NCBI RefSeq assembly: GCF_001421505.1
Contig: NZ_LMKL01000008.1
Coordinates: forward strand, 240,881 to 304,880
DNA: 64,000 bases
Direction: 5' to 3'
Source: Sphingomonas sp. Leaf17
GTDB lineage: Bacteria; Pseudomonadota; Alphaproteobacteria; Sphingomonadales; Sphingomonadaceae
Numbering within the stretch: position 1 is the stretch's first letter; every line of letters begins with the position of its first letter. Below are positions 36,788-46,384 of the stretch, piece after piece. A model generated the notes under the pieces. It did not search any database and was not told where the DNA came from. It worked only from the letters and a program-made list of their open reading frames with translations. The translations under genes and the position numbers were made by a program.

Positions 36788-39700
36788 TTACCGCGCGAGC
36801 AGCACCCGCGCCTGCCCCGCGATCTGCGCCAGCATCGCCGCATTGGGCTGGGCCGCGTGGCGGGCGCGGTCGATCACCGCCTTGAACTGCGCCACCCGCG
36901 TCGCGTTCAGCGCCAGCCAGTCCTCGACCGCCGCCTGCGGATCCTTGGCCTGCGACCGGCCGAGGAACTCAAGCCGCAACTGCTGGAAATCGCGGGCGAG
37001 GCCGGCGATCAGCAACCGTTCCCATGGATCGGTGGGCGTGATTCGCGCGGCATTGGCCTGCGCCCAGTCGAGACCCAGCGCCTGACCCAGCCGGGTGAAC
37101 GCGCGCGTCAGCACCGCCTCGTCCAGCTTCAGCCGTGCGCCAAGATCGGCAAGGCCGACCGCGCCGTCCAGCTCGAACATCCGCACGACCTTCCGCGCAA
37201 GGGCCGGCGGCGCACCAAGGGCTTCCAGCCCTTCGGAAATGCGCCCGCTCTGCATCTGCGCCTCTTCCAGCAGCAACTGCTTCGACTGGCTGTCGAGATG
37301 CGCGATCCCCTTGCCCAGCCGGGTCAGCACCGCGCCGGGGCCGGTGCCGGGACGTGTCACGCGCAAAAGGTCGGCGATCTGCGACCGGGTGGCGACCGCC
37401 ACCTCGTCGAACAGCGCCAGACGCCCGGCCTCGGGCATCGCCGTCGTCTCGATCTCCACCCACAGCCGGTCGAGATCGAACAGGCGCTCGACCACCACGA
37501 ACATCGCGGCGATATCGGCCATCGACGCGCCCTCCTCCTCCGCCAGCTCGAACGGATACAGGATGCCCATGCGGTTGATGATGCGGTTGGCAAGCTTGGT
37601 CGCGACGATCTGCGGCCGCAGCCGGTGTTCGTCGATCGCACGCGCGAATTTCTTGCGCATCGCCGCCGGGAACGCGGCGTGCAGATCCTCGCGCAGCTCG
37701 GGGTCCATGCCGAGGTCGCTGTGCTCGATCGCGTCCTGCAACGCCAGCTTGGCGGTCGCCAGCAGGACCGCGAGTTCGGGCCGGGTCAGCCCGTGCCCAT
37801 CCTGCCCACGCCGCAGCAGGTCGTCATTGCCCGACAGCCCCTCGACCGCGCGGTCGAGCCGACCGGCCGCCTCGAAGATCTCGATCACGCGGACATAACT
37901 CGGCATCGCCGCCGCCCCGTCGCGCTCGGCGATCGACAGCGCCAGCGTCTGGAGGCGGTTATCCTCCAGCACCAGATGCGCGACATCGTCGGTCATGCTG
38001 GCGAGCAGGGTGTTGCGCGCGTCGAACGCCAGACGCCCCTCGATCATCTCGCGGTTCAGCGCGATCTTGATGTTGACCTCGTTGTCCGAACAATCGACGC
38101 CGGCCGAATTGTCGATGAAGTCGGTGTTGATCCGCCCGCCCCGGCTGGAGAACGCGATCCGCGCCGCCTGGGTGACGCCCAGATTGGCCCCCTCGCCGAT
38201 CGCGGTGACGCGCAGATCTTCGGCATTGACGCGCAACCGGTCGTTGGCAGGATCGCCGACCTGAACGTTGTTTTCGGACGCCGCCTTCACATAGGTGCCG
38301 ATGCCGCCGAACCAGAGCAGGTCGGCGGGCGCCTTCAGGATGGCGGAGATGAGCGCGCCCGGCTCGATCTCGCTCACGTCGATGCCCAGCACCGCGCGTG
38401 CCTGTTTCGACAGCTTCACGACCTTGTCGGTGCGCGCATACACGCCGCCGCCCTTGGAGATGAGGGCGGCATCGTAATCGGCCCAACTGGACCGCGGCAG
38501 CGCGAACATGCGGGCGCGCTCCGCCCAGCTTGCCGCCATGTCGGGATCGGGGTCGATGAAGATGTGGCGGTGGTCAAACGCGGCAACGAGGCGGATCGTC
38601 TTCGACAGCAACATGCCGTTGCCGAACACGTCGCCCGACATGTCGCCGCAACCGACGACGGTCACCGGCTGGCTCTGCACGTCCAGCCCGCGTTCGGCGA
38701 AGTGACGCTGGACCGACACCCACGCGCCCTTGGCGGTGATGCCCATCGCCTTGTGGTCGTACCCGACCGACCCGCCGCTGGCGAACGCGTCGCCCAGCCA
38801 GAAGTCACGTTCCAGCGCCAGCGCGTTGGCCACGTCGCTGAACGTCGCGGTGCCCTTGTCGGCGGCGACCACGAAATACGGGTCCTCCCCGTCCAGCACG
38901 CGCACGCCCTTCGGATGGACGACCTTGCCCTCGATGATGTTGTCGGTGATCGACAGCAGGGTGCGGATGAACGACCGGTAGCTTTCGGTCCCCTCCGCGA
39001 TCCAGGCGTCGCGGTTGCCCGGCGGCGGGAGCTGCTTGGGATAGAAACCGCCCTTGGCCCCGGTCGGCACGATGACCGCGTTCTTGACCCGCTGCGCCTT
39101 CATCAGCCCGAGAATCTCGGTACGGAAATCGTCGCGCCGGTCGGACCAGCGCAGCCCGCCGCGCGCGACTGGCCCCGCGCGCAGATGGATACCCTCGATC
39201 CGCGGCGAATAGACCCAGATCTCGCGCCACGGCACCGGGGCCGGCAGGCCGGGGATCAGGTGACTGTCCAGCTTGAACGCCAGCGCCTCGGCGGCGGCGG
39301 GCGCGAACGCGTTGGTGCGCAGCGTCGCGGCGATCAGGTCGCGGTAGGCACGAAGGATGCGATCGTCGTCGATCGCCGACACCGCGTCCAGCCCGCGCTC
39401 GATCGCCTCGTCGGCCTTGCGCGTATCGCCCTTGCCCGCCGGATCATGCGCCGCGGCGAACCGGTCGACCAGCGCCTTGGCCAGCTTCGGCGCGCGGCGC
39501 AGCGCATCGACCACGGTGGTCAGGCCGTAAGGCAGCCCCGCCTGGCGCAGATAGCGGAACCATGCGCGGAACAGCACGACGGCCTGCGGTGCCATGCCGG
39601 CATCGACGATCAGCCGGTTGAACGCATCGTTCTCCGCCGATCCTTCGAGCACGGCGGCGATCGCGTTTTCCAGGATCTGAGGATCGCCGTCGTCCTGCCC

Positions 39701-41395
39701 GCTGCTGGCCTCGACCACGAATTCGTGGATGAAGGTGTCGTTCGGCTCGCGCAGCCGCGTCGGCAATTCGCCGATCACGCGGAAACCGAAGTTTTCAAGC
39801 ACCGGCACCGCGTCCGACAGCGGCAGCGCGCCCTCCAGCTTGTAGATCTTCAGATGGCGTTCGGCCGTCCCGTCGGTCGGCATGATCCGGACCGACCGCG
39901 CGCCGGCATCGTCCAGCCCGCCGATTCGCAGGATGTCCTGCGCTGCCTCGGTCGCGGTGCTGAGGTTGCGGTAATTGACCGGGAACGCCGCCGCCCAGCG
40001 CAGGGCCAGCCGCGCGGCGCGCGGCGCGGGAACATGCGCGGCCAGCGCGGTTTCGACATCGGGCACCCAGCCACGGACCATCGATTCGAGTTGCAGCGCC
40101 AGCGGTTCGCTGTCCGGCATCCGCCCCTCGCCGCGCAGGTCGATGGTATAGCGGATCATCGCCACCACATCGTCCAGCGACAACGCCCAGTTCAGGACGC
40201 TGCCGTTCGCCGCATCGGCCAGCATCTCGCCGATCGCGATGCGCCGCGCGGTCGTCAGTTCGTCACGCGGCAACCAGGCGAAGGCGAACAGGTGCCGTCC
40301 CAGCGCCGACCGGATCAGCACCAGCTGCGGGCGCGGACGATCGGGCAGCGACATCGCGGTCAGCGCAAGGCGTTCGAGCGTTTCGGGATCGAACGCGACG
40401 ACCAGATCGTGCGGCAACGCGCGCAACGCATGGGCCAGCGCCTTGCCCGTATGGCCGCGCGGATCGAAGCCGAACTTGGCCTCCAGCTCGGCCAGCCGCG
40501 TGCGCAGCACCGGCACCTCCGCTGGTGCCGCATTCAGCGCGGCACTGGTCCACAGGCCGGCATGGATCGACAGGCCGGCGACGCTATCGCCCTCCATCAC
40601 CGGCAGGACGATCAGGTCGAGCGGAATCGCGCGGTGGACCGACGCAATCCGGTTCGACTTCAGCAGCAGCGGGCTGGCCCCGCCGTCGGCGAACCACCGG
40701 ACCGCCGCCGCGCGTGAGGATTCGGCCAGGATCGGCGTCTCCTGCTCGGTCCGCCCGATCCCCAGCGCCTCGCCGCCGCTGCCGTCGGCCAGCCAGCGCT
40801 GATGGCCAAGCAGCGTCATCTTGCCGCCCAGGAACCAGCGCAGCAGGTCGGCCCCCTCCCCCGCGGGCAGCCGGTCGATATCCTCGGTCAGCGCGCGTTG
40901 CAGCGCCGGCCAGTCGGTCACCGCCGCGCGAACATCGCGCAATGCGTCGGACAGGTCCTCGACCAGATCGCGACGCTCGCGCGCATCGGCGCGGTCCATC
41001 TCGATATAGATCATCGATTCGCGCATCGAATCGTCGGCACCACCAACCGATGCCAGCGCCCCGTCGGGCGCGCGGGTCACGGGGACGACCGGATGAATGA
41101 TCCGGTCGATCGCCAGATCATGCCGGCCGATCGCCGCCGCGATCGAATCGACCAGGAACGGCATGTCGTCGTTGACGATGGCAAGACGCATCCGGCGCTT
41201 GACCGTGTCGCCGGCGATCGGCTCGATGGCGATGGCCGGTTCGCCCGCTGTCCGCATCCGCGCGGTTGCCGCCATGAAGGCGGCCGCCTGATCCTGGGCG
41301 GTGGCATCGAACCCGGCGAGTTCGGCGGGAAGGGCACCGGCCACCAGGCGTTTGGCAATGGCGGCGGTCAGCGATTTCAGCGATGATTTCGACAT
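36788..41395 (-). CDS. gdh: NAD-specific glutamate dehydrogenase, large (about 180-kDa) type
   Basis: A 1535-residue protein. The N-terminal ~700 residues are ACT-like regulatory modules; the catalytic core carries GGLRWSDRRDDFRTEILGLMKAQRVKNAVIVPTGAKGGF, DGEDPYFVVAADKGTATFSD, VGCGDMSGDVFGNGML and GEGANLGVTQAARI. It oxidises glutamate to 2-oxoglutarate and ammonia. Length and motif order match the giant GDH of Caulobacter, Pseudomonas and Streptomyces. ATG at 41395 follows AGGA; ATG 41404 is possible. Nothing in the sequence suggests damage. Confidence 0.95.
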   Translation of the reverse strand: MSKSSLKSLTAAIAKRLVAGALPAELAGFDATAQDQAAAFMAATARMRTAGEPAIAIEPIAGDTVKRRMRLAIVNDDMPFLVDSIAAAIGRHDLAIDRIIHPVVPVTRAPDGALASVGGADDSMRESMIYIEMDRADARERRDLVEDLSDALRDVRAAVTDWPALQRALTEDIDRLPAGEGADLLRWFLGGKMTLLGHQRWLADGSGGEALGIGRTEQETPILAESSRAAAVRWFADGGASPLLLKSNRIASVHRAIPLDLIVLPVMEGDSVAGLSIHAGLWTSAALNAAPAEVPVLRTRLAELEAKFGFDPRGHTGKALAHALRALPHDLVVAFDPETLERLALTAMSLPDRPRPQLVLIRSALGRHLFAFAWLPRDELTTARRIAIGEMLADAANGSVLNWALSLDDVVAMIRYTIDLRGEGRMPDSEPLALQLESMVRGWVPDVETALAAHVPAPRAARLALRWAAAFPVNYRNLSTATEAAQDILRIGGLDDAGARSVRIMPTDGTAERHLKIYKLEGALPLSDAVPVLENFGFRVIGELPTRLREPNDTFIHEFVVEASSGQDDGDPQILENAIAAVLEGSAENDAFNRLIVDAGMAPQAVVLFRAWFRYLRQAGLPYGLTTVVDALRRAPKLAKALVDRFAAAHDPAGKGDTRKADEAIERGLDAVSAIDDDRILRAYRDLIAATLRTNAFAPAAAEALAFKLDSHLIPGLPAPVPWREIWVYSPRIEGIHLRAGPVARGGLRWSDRRDDFRTEILGLMKAQRVKNAVIVPTGAKGGFYPKQLPPPGNRDAWIAEGTESYRSFIRTLLSITDNIIEGKVVHPKGVRVLDGEDPYFVVAADKGTATFSDVANALALERDFWLGDAFASGGSVGYDHKAMGITAKGAWVSVQRHFAERGLDVQSQPVTVVGCGDMSGDVFGNGMLLSKTIRLVAAFDHRHIFIDPDPDMAASWAERARMFALPRSSWADYDAALISKGGGVYARTDKVVKLSKQARAVLGIDVSEIEPGALISAILKAPADLLWFGGIGTYVKAASENNVQVGDPANDRLRVNAEDLRVTAIGEGANLGVTQAARIAFSSRGGRINTDFIDNSAGVDCSDNEVNIKIALNREMIEGRLAFDARNTLLASMTDDVAHLVLEDNRLQTLALSIAERDGAAAMPSYVRVIEIFEAAGRLDRAVEGLSGNDDLLRRGQDGHGLTRPELAVLLATAKLALQDAIEHSDLGMDPELREDLHAAFPAAMRKKFARAIDEHRLRPQIVATKLANRIINRMGILYPFELAEEEGASMADIAAMFVVVERLFDLDRLWVEIETTAMPEAGRLALFDEVAVATRSQIADLLRVTRPGTGPGAVLTRLGKGIAHLDSQSKQLLLEEAQMQSGRISEGLEALGAPPALARKVVRMFELDGAVGLADLGARLKLDEAVLTRAFTRLGQALGLDWAQANAARITPTDPWERLLIAGLARDFQQLRLEFLGRSQAKDPQAAVEDWLALNATRVAQFKAVIDRARHAAQPNAAMLAQIAGQARVLLAR

Positions 41396-41522
41396 AGGCG
41401 CCATCCTATGCGCCTGCTCCATGCCGACCTCAAGACTTGGTATCCCATGAAATTATGTTGCGGCGCGGCGTAAGGATCGGTCAGCCAGGGGGATCGTCGG
41501 GGGGATCAGGTGCCCGCCGGGA

Positions 41523-42665
41523 TCAGTCGCGCCCCGCCTGCGCCATCCGTTCCAGCGCCGCGATCTCGGCGATGCCACCGTCATGCCCCTCGATGAACCG
41601 GCCAAGGCCGCCGGCGCGGATGCCGTGACGACGGGCATGGTCGAGCACCGCGACGTAATCGGCGCGATCGGGGTCGGTGCGATCGGCCGGTTCCTCTGTA
41701 TCCGCCATGCCGAAGACGAGATCGACGACGGTCGCCATCGGCGAGGCCGGATGGTCCGCAACCGCGGCGCTGTCGAGCAGCAGGCGATACCCGTCCCCGT
41801 CCTGCCGACCGGCATCGGCCAGATCATAGGCACGCCCGAGCGCGCGGTGGACCGCCGCCCGCGCCCGCGCGACCGCCGCGCGCATCGTCGCCGCGCTTTC
41901 GCGGGCATAGGCCAGACGCTCGCCCAGATCGCCGCCGATGGCGAGGTCGAAGGATTCATAGCGCGGCGCGATCCGCGATTCGGCTTCGGGTGCGAAACCG
42001 GCGCTGGGGCCATCGGCCCATACCGTCGGCGATGCGATCAACGGACGCGGGCTGGCCTGCACCGCCGCCCGCAACTCGGCATGCAGCCCGGCCGCCAGCG
42101 TCCCGTCAACGACTTCCTTCCAGTTGATGACGCCGTACAGATGGTCGATCGTTTCCCCGTCCGAGGAAAACGGCGTCAGGATCCCGCGATAGAGCGTGGT
42201 ATGGCCGCGCGCGCTGACGAACTCCGCATCGAACCCGGCCGGCGCACGATTGGCGAAGATCCGCTGATAGGGCTCGATCAGGCGCGCGAGCAACGAGGCG
42301 TCGGGCACCTGCGACACCCGGTTGATCGCCGGGTCCAGGCCGCACTCCTCGCGCAGCCGCTGACCGATGAAAGCGATTCGGGGGTCGGTCGTGCCGCCGG
42401 TGAAGTCGAGCAGCACGCCGTGCGGACCGAAATCGGGAATATCGGCCGGATCGAGATCGTCGATCGCCGGAAACGGCCGCCCCCGCAGCAGCGAAACCCA
42501 GAAATTATACGCCCGCACATGCATCCGGCGCTCATCGCCACCGATCGGCATGATCGCATCCTCGACCGCCGCCTCGGTCGCGGAGTATACCTGCTCCCCG
42601 TCATCGACAGGGCCAGCCTCCTGAAAGTCGTGCCGATGCTCGTCGAAGCCGCGTGGCGTATCCAT
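41523..42665 (-). CDS. PAS-domain protein of unknown function
   Basis: A 380-residue soluble protein. Residues about 45-180 (HVRAYNFWVSLLRGRPFPAIDDLDP, PHGVLLDF, ALIGQRL-like region, FVSARGHTTLYRGILTPFSSDGETIDHLYGVINWKE) match PAS_5-type sensors found in alphaproteobacteria. The C-terminal 200 residues are helical with no recognised output domain. It is probably a regulator or scaffold. It lies immediately before the tRNA-Thr, the last chromosomal gene before the element. Confidence 0.75.
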   Translation of the reverse strand: MDTPRGFDEHRHDFQEAGPVDDGEQVYSATEAAVEDAIMPIGGDERRMHVRAYNFWVSLLRGRPFPAIDDLDPADIPDFGPHGVLLDFTGGTTDPRIAFIGQRLREECGLDPAINRVSQVPDASLLARLIEPYQRIFANRAPAGFDAEFVSARGHTTLYRGILTPFSSDGETIDHLYGVINWKEVVDGTLAAGLHAELRAAVQASPRPLIASPTVWADGPSAGFAPEAESRIAPRYESFDLAIGGDLGERLAYARESAATMRAAVARARAAVHRALGRAYDLADAGRQDGDGYRLLLDSAAVADHPASPMATVVDLVFGMADTEEPADRTDPDRADYVAVLDHARRHGIRAGGLGRFIEGHDGGIAEIAALERMAQAGRD

Positions 42666-42826
42666 GCCAGGTCCTTGGTTCGTGAGGCGCAAACCCCGGT
42701 CCGACCTTCTGTGCACCGCCGGTGGTAAACGACCGGTAAAAGCCCCGCTCCGCACACCAGCGCTTGTCACGCCCGATTCGACCTGTTAAGCGCCGCGCCT
42801 CGACGGGCAAGGTCCCGTATCGACAT

Positions 42827-42902
42827 GCCGCTTTAGCTCAGTTGGTAGAGCATCGCATTCGTAATGCGGGGGTCACAGGTTCGAGTCCTGTAAGCGGCAC
42901 CA
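42827..42902 (+). tRNA. tRNA-Thr (anticodon CGT)
   Basis: Acceptor arms GCCGCTT (42827-42833) and AAGCGGC (42892-42898) pair fully; the D-loop is GTTGGTAG, the anticodon loop TTCGTAA (CGT, threonine), and the T-arm carries GGTTCGAGTCC. CCA (42900-42902) is encoded. Its 3' part from position 42858 is repeated at 57223-57272. It is the integration target, and the intact gene is retained because the element carries a matching 3' end. Confidence 0.97.
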
Positions 42903-42907
42903 CTTCC
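42858..42907 (+). repeat. Left attachment site attL (50-bp direct repeat)
   Basis: Identical over 50 bases to 57223-57272. It runs from the anticodon loop through the CCA end and seven bases further (to CACTTCC). Flanking bases diverge on both sides, so the ends of identity are sharp. Confidence 0.95.
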
Positions 42908-42926
42908 AAAGTCATGTTTATACAAG

Positions 42927-42948
42927 CTGTCCGTACGGACGGCCTTTT
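42927..42948 (+). terminator. Rho-independent terminator just inside the element
   Basis: GCTGTCC and GGACGGC pair around GTAC (42927-42944), followed by CCTTTTTG. It lies 25 bases after the tRNA CCA and would end tRNA-Thr transcription and shield the element. Confidence 0.8.
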
Positions 42949-42995
42949 TGTGTTTCTGGAACAGCGGCGTTGAGATTGTCACCGGACACCCAAAA

Positions 42996-43038
42996 ACCCT
43001 AACGTCGGACCCAACGCTCATATCGAGCCAGTTAGGGT
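42996..43038 (+). promoter_or_regulatory. Hairpin overlapping the polymerase ribosome site
   Basis: ACCCTAAC (42996-43003) is the exact complement of GTTAGGGT (43031-43038), which contains the only Shine-Dalgarno-like AGGG before the polymerase ATG at 43042. Pairing would hide the ribosome site, with a 27-base loop. Translational control of the polymerase is an inference. Confidence 0.5.
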
Positions 43039-43041
43039 CAC

Positions 43042-45747
43042 ATGGATACCGAAAAGGCTACCATCACCGGCACGTCCTCAACAGAACTTCGTCTTCGGGA
43101 TGCTGACGGCAAGTTCAGTAAAAGTCGTATATGGGTGGAGAGGGATAACTTCTACGGAGATTCGAAGGACGACCGAAGCAAGTCGTATCTAATTATTGGC
43201 TTCGACACAGAATTCAAGACCCCTGATAAGCCCGTAACGCTTGACGAAATGAAAGCGGGATCTGCAAAATATACGGTCTTGTCGTATCAGGTTCATTGCA
43301 GCGTCTACGATCCAGCCCAACCGGATGCCAAAGAGTGGAGTGCTATTTGCTATCCCGAGCCGGGAGAAAGGATGAAGCTTGCTGACCTCCTGACCCTAGC
43401 TTTTTGGAAAGGTATATCGACCGGTGCCGTCGATAAGCTGCCGACCCTGATGTATGTCGTCGGCCATTTCACCCGTGCCGACATACCTGCTTTTTCCGAT
43501 TTCAAGGATCTGACAGCTCAGATTGCTGCTGTTCGATCAACGTTCACGTCGGTTGATAAGGGAGTGAAGGTCGTCACTTTCTTGGACGGTGGAACCGTCG
43601 AGAAGCTTGTCATCCTCCGTGATACGATGCTGCTAACCCCTGCAACGTCGAAAAGCCTTTGGGAGCTTGGGAAGCTCGTCGGTGTACCGAAGATCACGGT
43701 CGATCCCGACCCGGAACGGGAGCTTTTCTACAAGAAAAACATGGACATACTGCTCCGGGACAAGCCGGACGTCTTTGAAAAATATGCTATCAATGATGCT
43801 GTAATTTGCGTCAAATATCTTGAACGCCTCATCGACATGTATGCCGGGATCCTCGGCAAGCGCAAAGCGCCCGCTACCCTGACTGCAATCGGGGTCGATT
43901 TGCTGATGAAGAAGTGGAAGACCGATCTCAAGATGGACCCGCTGGAGGTCATCGGGAAGCAGAAGGTCGTCAGCAAAATCTACAGCAAACGCTTAGGGTA
44001 TTACAAAACCGAAAAGGTCGAAGTGCCGCTTGAGCAGGTCGCCTTTTACCTCCCGCTTGCAACGGAATGCTATCATGGTGGTCGAGGTGAGCAATTTTGG
44101 TTCGGACCCGCATTCGTAGACGATTGGACCGATTATGATCTTGCTGGTGCCTACCCAACCGCAATGGCGCTCATCGGTTTTCCGAACTGGTCTAACCTCC
44201 GGCAGACAACGAAGCTTGACGATTTTACGCCCGGTACGTTGGGAATTGCGAACGTGCGATTTGAATTTCCAAAGTCCGTTCGGTTTCCGACGATGCCGGT
44301 GCGTTCCGAAAATGGTCTGATATTCCCGCGTGCGGGGGTCAGTAATTGTTCAGCGCCGGAGATTGCGCTCGCCCGGTCGCTGGGTGCGAAGGTGACGATC
44401 ATGCATGGCGTCGTCGTCCCTACCGATGCCAGCAAGCCGGTCTTTCGTGATTTCATCCGGGAATGCGTCGCGAAGCGCCTATCATTCAAAAAGGGTTCTC
44501 TGGACGCCCTTTTCTGGAAAGAGCTGAGCAATTCGAGTTACGGGAAAACCGCGCAGGGCCTCCATTCGAAGCGCGTTTTCGATCTGCGGGATCAGGAAAT
44601 GAAGGACCTGCCTCCGAGCAAGATAACCAATCCATTCTACGCTGCGTTCATCACGTCATTCGTTCGCGCTGCGCTTGGCGAGGTGATGAACGGACTTCCC
44701 CAAAATGTGTGCGTTTTCAGCTGCACGACCGATGGGTTTCTCACGAACGCGACCGCTGCTCAGATTGCAGGGGCGTCGTCCGGTCCGATCTGCCAGCTTT
44801 ATAGCGAGAGCCGGGATATGCTGACGAGCAACCCGACAATCTTGGAAGTGAAGCACCGTGTCCGTCAGCCGCTTGGTTGGAGGACGCGGGGACAAGCTAC
44901 GTTGATCGAGGGTCAGGCCGATGAAGGGGACGGTGTGAATATCGTGCTCGCCAAGGGAGGAATCTACACGCCGCAGGAGGTCGACAGCACCCGCCTTCAA
45001 AACTCGTTTATCACCAACCTGTTTTTGAACCGTACTCCCTCCGACCGTATCGAGATGGCGACCAAAACCGGCATCCGAGACATGGTCAATTTCGACGCCG
45101 ATCTCGTTGAAAAGGAAACGTCCAAGCGGTTGAACATGGAGTTTGATTGGAAGCGTCGACCGGTCGCCGTCTGGGATGCCGTTGGTCCGGATCACCTGTC
45201 GTTCGCTACCGAGCCTTGGGATACGATCGACCAGTTCATCGAAATGCGCCGGTATTGGGAATCATTTGCGATCGAAACGCCTCGGTGCCTGAAGACGGTC
45301 GCGGATTACCGAGCTTTCGCAATTTCCGTCATGTCGCAGTCGTCCTTGAAGGATGGTGGATCAAAATATCTGAAGAGGACCGATCCCGACCTCAACCGCC
45401 TCCGTCAGTCGCTATGTGCTGCTTGGAGAAACTCGAAAGCGGGTCTGGCAAAGGGGGTCGATTGTAAAACTGCGCAGCACTTTGCCGACACGCTGACCGA
45501 CGCTGGAATACCGTGCAAGCGGTCGGACATTGAAAACGCTCGATCCGCATTCAAGCCGAAAAACTGCCCGAAGACGCCTGCTGTTATCATCGCCTTGACC
45601 AAGCTGTTGACGGTCTTCCCGTCGTTGGAAATCGATACGCTGGTCACGTCTCGCGACGGTATCGACATCATCGCTGCGATGGACCGTCCCAACCCATTCG
45701 GGATTAATTCAGAAAATGGAGCGTTCGTCTCTACGGAAGACGCTTAA
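43042..45747 (+). CDS. Family-B DNA polymerase, piPolB-like
   Basis: A 901-residue polymerase. Exonuclease motifs: GFDTEF (D55, E57), GHFTRAD (D147) and YAIND (Y248, D252). The linker has CYHGGRGE (the YxGG-type motif, 344-347). Polymerase motif A is DLAGAYP (D366), motif B is KELSNSSYG (K493-G501, an exact Kx3NSxYG), motif C is TTDG (D564). Between motifs A and B is a ~120-residue insert, where TPR2 lies in protein-primed enzymes. All catalytic acids are present. Protein-primed polymerases need a terminal protein, and none is visible; self-priming piPolB of pipolins is the closest functional analogue. Eukaryotic-viral or plasmid DNA_pol_B_2 relatives remain possible. Confidence 0.85.
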   Translation: MDTEKATITGTSSTELRLRDADGKFSKSRIWVERDNFYGDSKDDRSKSYLIIGFDTEFKTPDKPVTLDEMKAGSAKYTVLSYQVHCSVYDPAQPDAKEWSAICYPEPGERMKLADLLTLAFWKGISTGAVDKLPTLMYVVGHFTRADIPAFSDFKDLTAQIAAVRSTFTSVDKGVKVVTFLDGGTVEKLVILRDTMLLTPATSKSLWELGKLVGVPKITVDPDPERELFYKKNMDILLRDKPDVFEKYAINDAVICVKYLERLIDMYAGILGKRKAPATLTAIGVDLLMKKWKTDLKMDPLEVIGKQKVVSKIYSKRLGYYKTEKVEVPLEQVAFYLPLATECYHGGRGEQFWFGPAFVDDWTDYDLAGAYPTAMALIGFPNWSNLRQTTKLDDFTPGTLGIANVRFEFPKSVRFPTMPVRSENGLIFPRAGVSNCSAPEIALARSLGAKVTIMHGVVVPTDASKPVFRDFIRECVAKRLSFKKGSLDALFWKELSNSSYGKTAQGLHSKRVFDLRDQEMKDLPPSKITNPFYAAFITSFVRAALGEVMNGLPQNVCVFSCTTDGFLTNATAAQIAGASSGPICQLYSESRDMLTSNPTILEVKHRVRQPLGWRTRGQATLIEGQADEGDGVNIVLAKGGIYTPQEVDSTRLQNSFITNLFLNRTPSDRIEMATKTGIRDMVNFDADLVEKETSKRLNMEFDWKRRPVAVWDAVGPDHLSFATEPWDTIDQFIEMRRYWESFAIETPRCLKTVADYRAFAISVMSQSSLKDGGSKYLKRTDPDLNRLRQSLCAAWRNSKAGLAKGVDCKTAQHFADTLTDAGIPCKRSDIENARSAFKPKNCPKTPAVIIALTKLLTVFPSLEIDTLVTSRDGIDIIAAMDRPNPFGINSENGAFVSTEDA

Positions 45748-45794
45748 CACTGATAAGTATCTAATATATCTACATACTTTACCCGGAAAGGACC

Positions 45795-46295
45795 GTGAAC
45801 CACAGCCACACTCTTCGTATCCAAGCAGCCTTTCGCGATTTTGCGAAGATCGACCATTGGGTCGCTCCGCATGCCGTGACGCTGACAATGAAGCAGGGTG
45901 TGCCTGTCGCTAACGGATACCGTTCAACGATGGCGTTTCTCGATGCCGACAAAGCATCCCAGAACATGAGCCATTTCCATAGCCTGCTCAGCCGACAGGT
46001 ACTCGGTAAACCTGCATCCCGGTTCGGTACGCGCGTTAGGATGATCGCTGTGCAGGAGCGGAGCAAGGAAGGTCGTCTTCATTATCATGCGCTGATCGAC
46101 TGCCCTCGCGCCGACCTGCAAGACGCCTTTCCCGCTCTTATTCAAGATACCTGGGTTCGTACCCAGTGGGGACACCGTCAGAACGATATCCAATCGGATG
46201 CCGACGACGGTTTCAAACTATATTTCAGCAAGTTACGTGACAAGCCCAACTACGCCGACGCCGTAGATTGGACCAATTATCACAATCCAGATTGA
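45795..46295 (+). CDS. Small HUH-type replication protein candidate
   Basis: A 166-residue protein starting with GTG after GGAAAGGA. RLHYHALIDCP contains an H-x-H pair (H96, H98) between apolar residues, like the metal-binding HUH motif, and KLYFSKLRDK contains Y143-x-x-K146, the expected Y1 nicking motif after it; E88 in AVQERS could be a third ligand. This layout is that of Rep/relaxase and Inovirus Gp2-like nucleases. It follows the polymerase by 47 bases and precedes an AT-rich repeat region. Nicking activity is inferred. Confidence 0.65.
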   Translation: MNHSHTLRIQAAFRDFAKIDHWVAPHAVTLTMKQGVPVANGYRSTMAFLDADKASQNMSHFHSLLSRQVLGKPASRFGTRVRMIAVQERSKEGRLHYHALIDCPRADLQDAFPALIQDTWVRTQWGHRQNDIQSDADDGFKLYFSKLRDKPNYADAVDWTNYHNPD

Positions 46296-46384
46296 CGGGT
46301 ATAAACCCCTTTCGAGACTCTTGCCTTCGCCGACCTGCCCCTCTTGGTTCGAAAATGCCTTTCGGACCTTGATTAATAGCTATG

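Noticed and set aside
36857..40717. A 1286-codon open frame antisense to the glutamate dehydrogenase gene
   Set aside because: Low-complexity Arg/Gln-rich product opposite a perfectly conserved gene; a codon-bias artefact.
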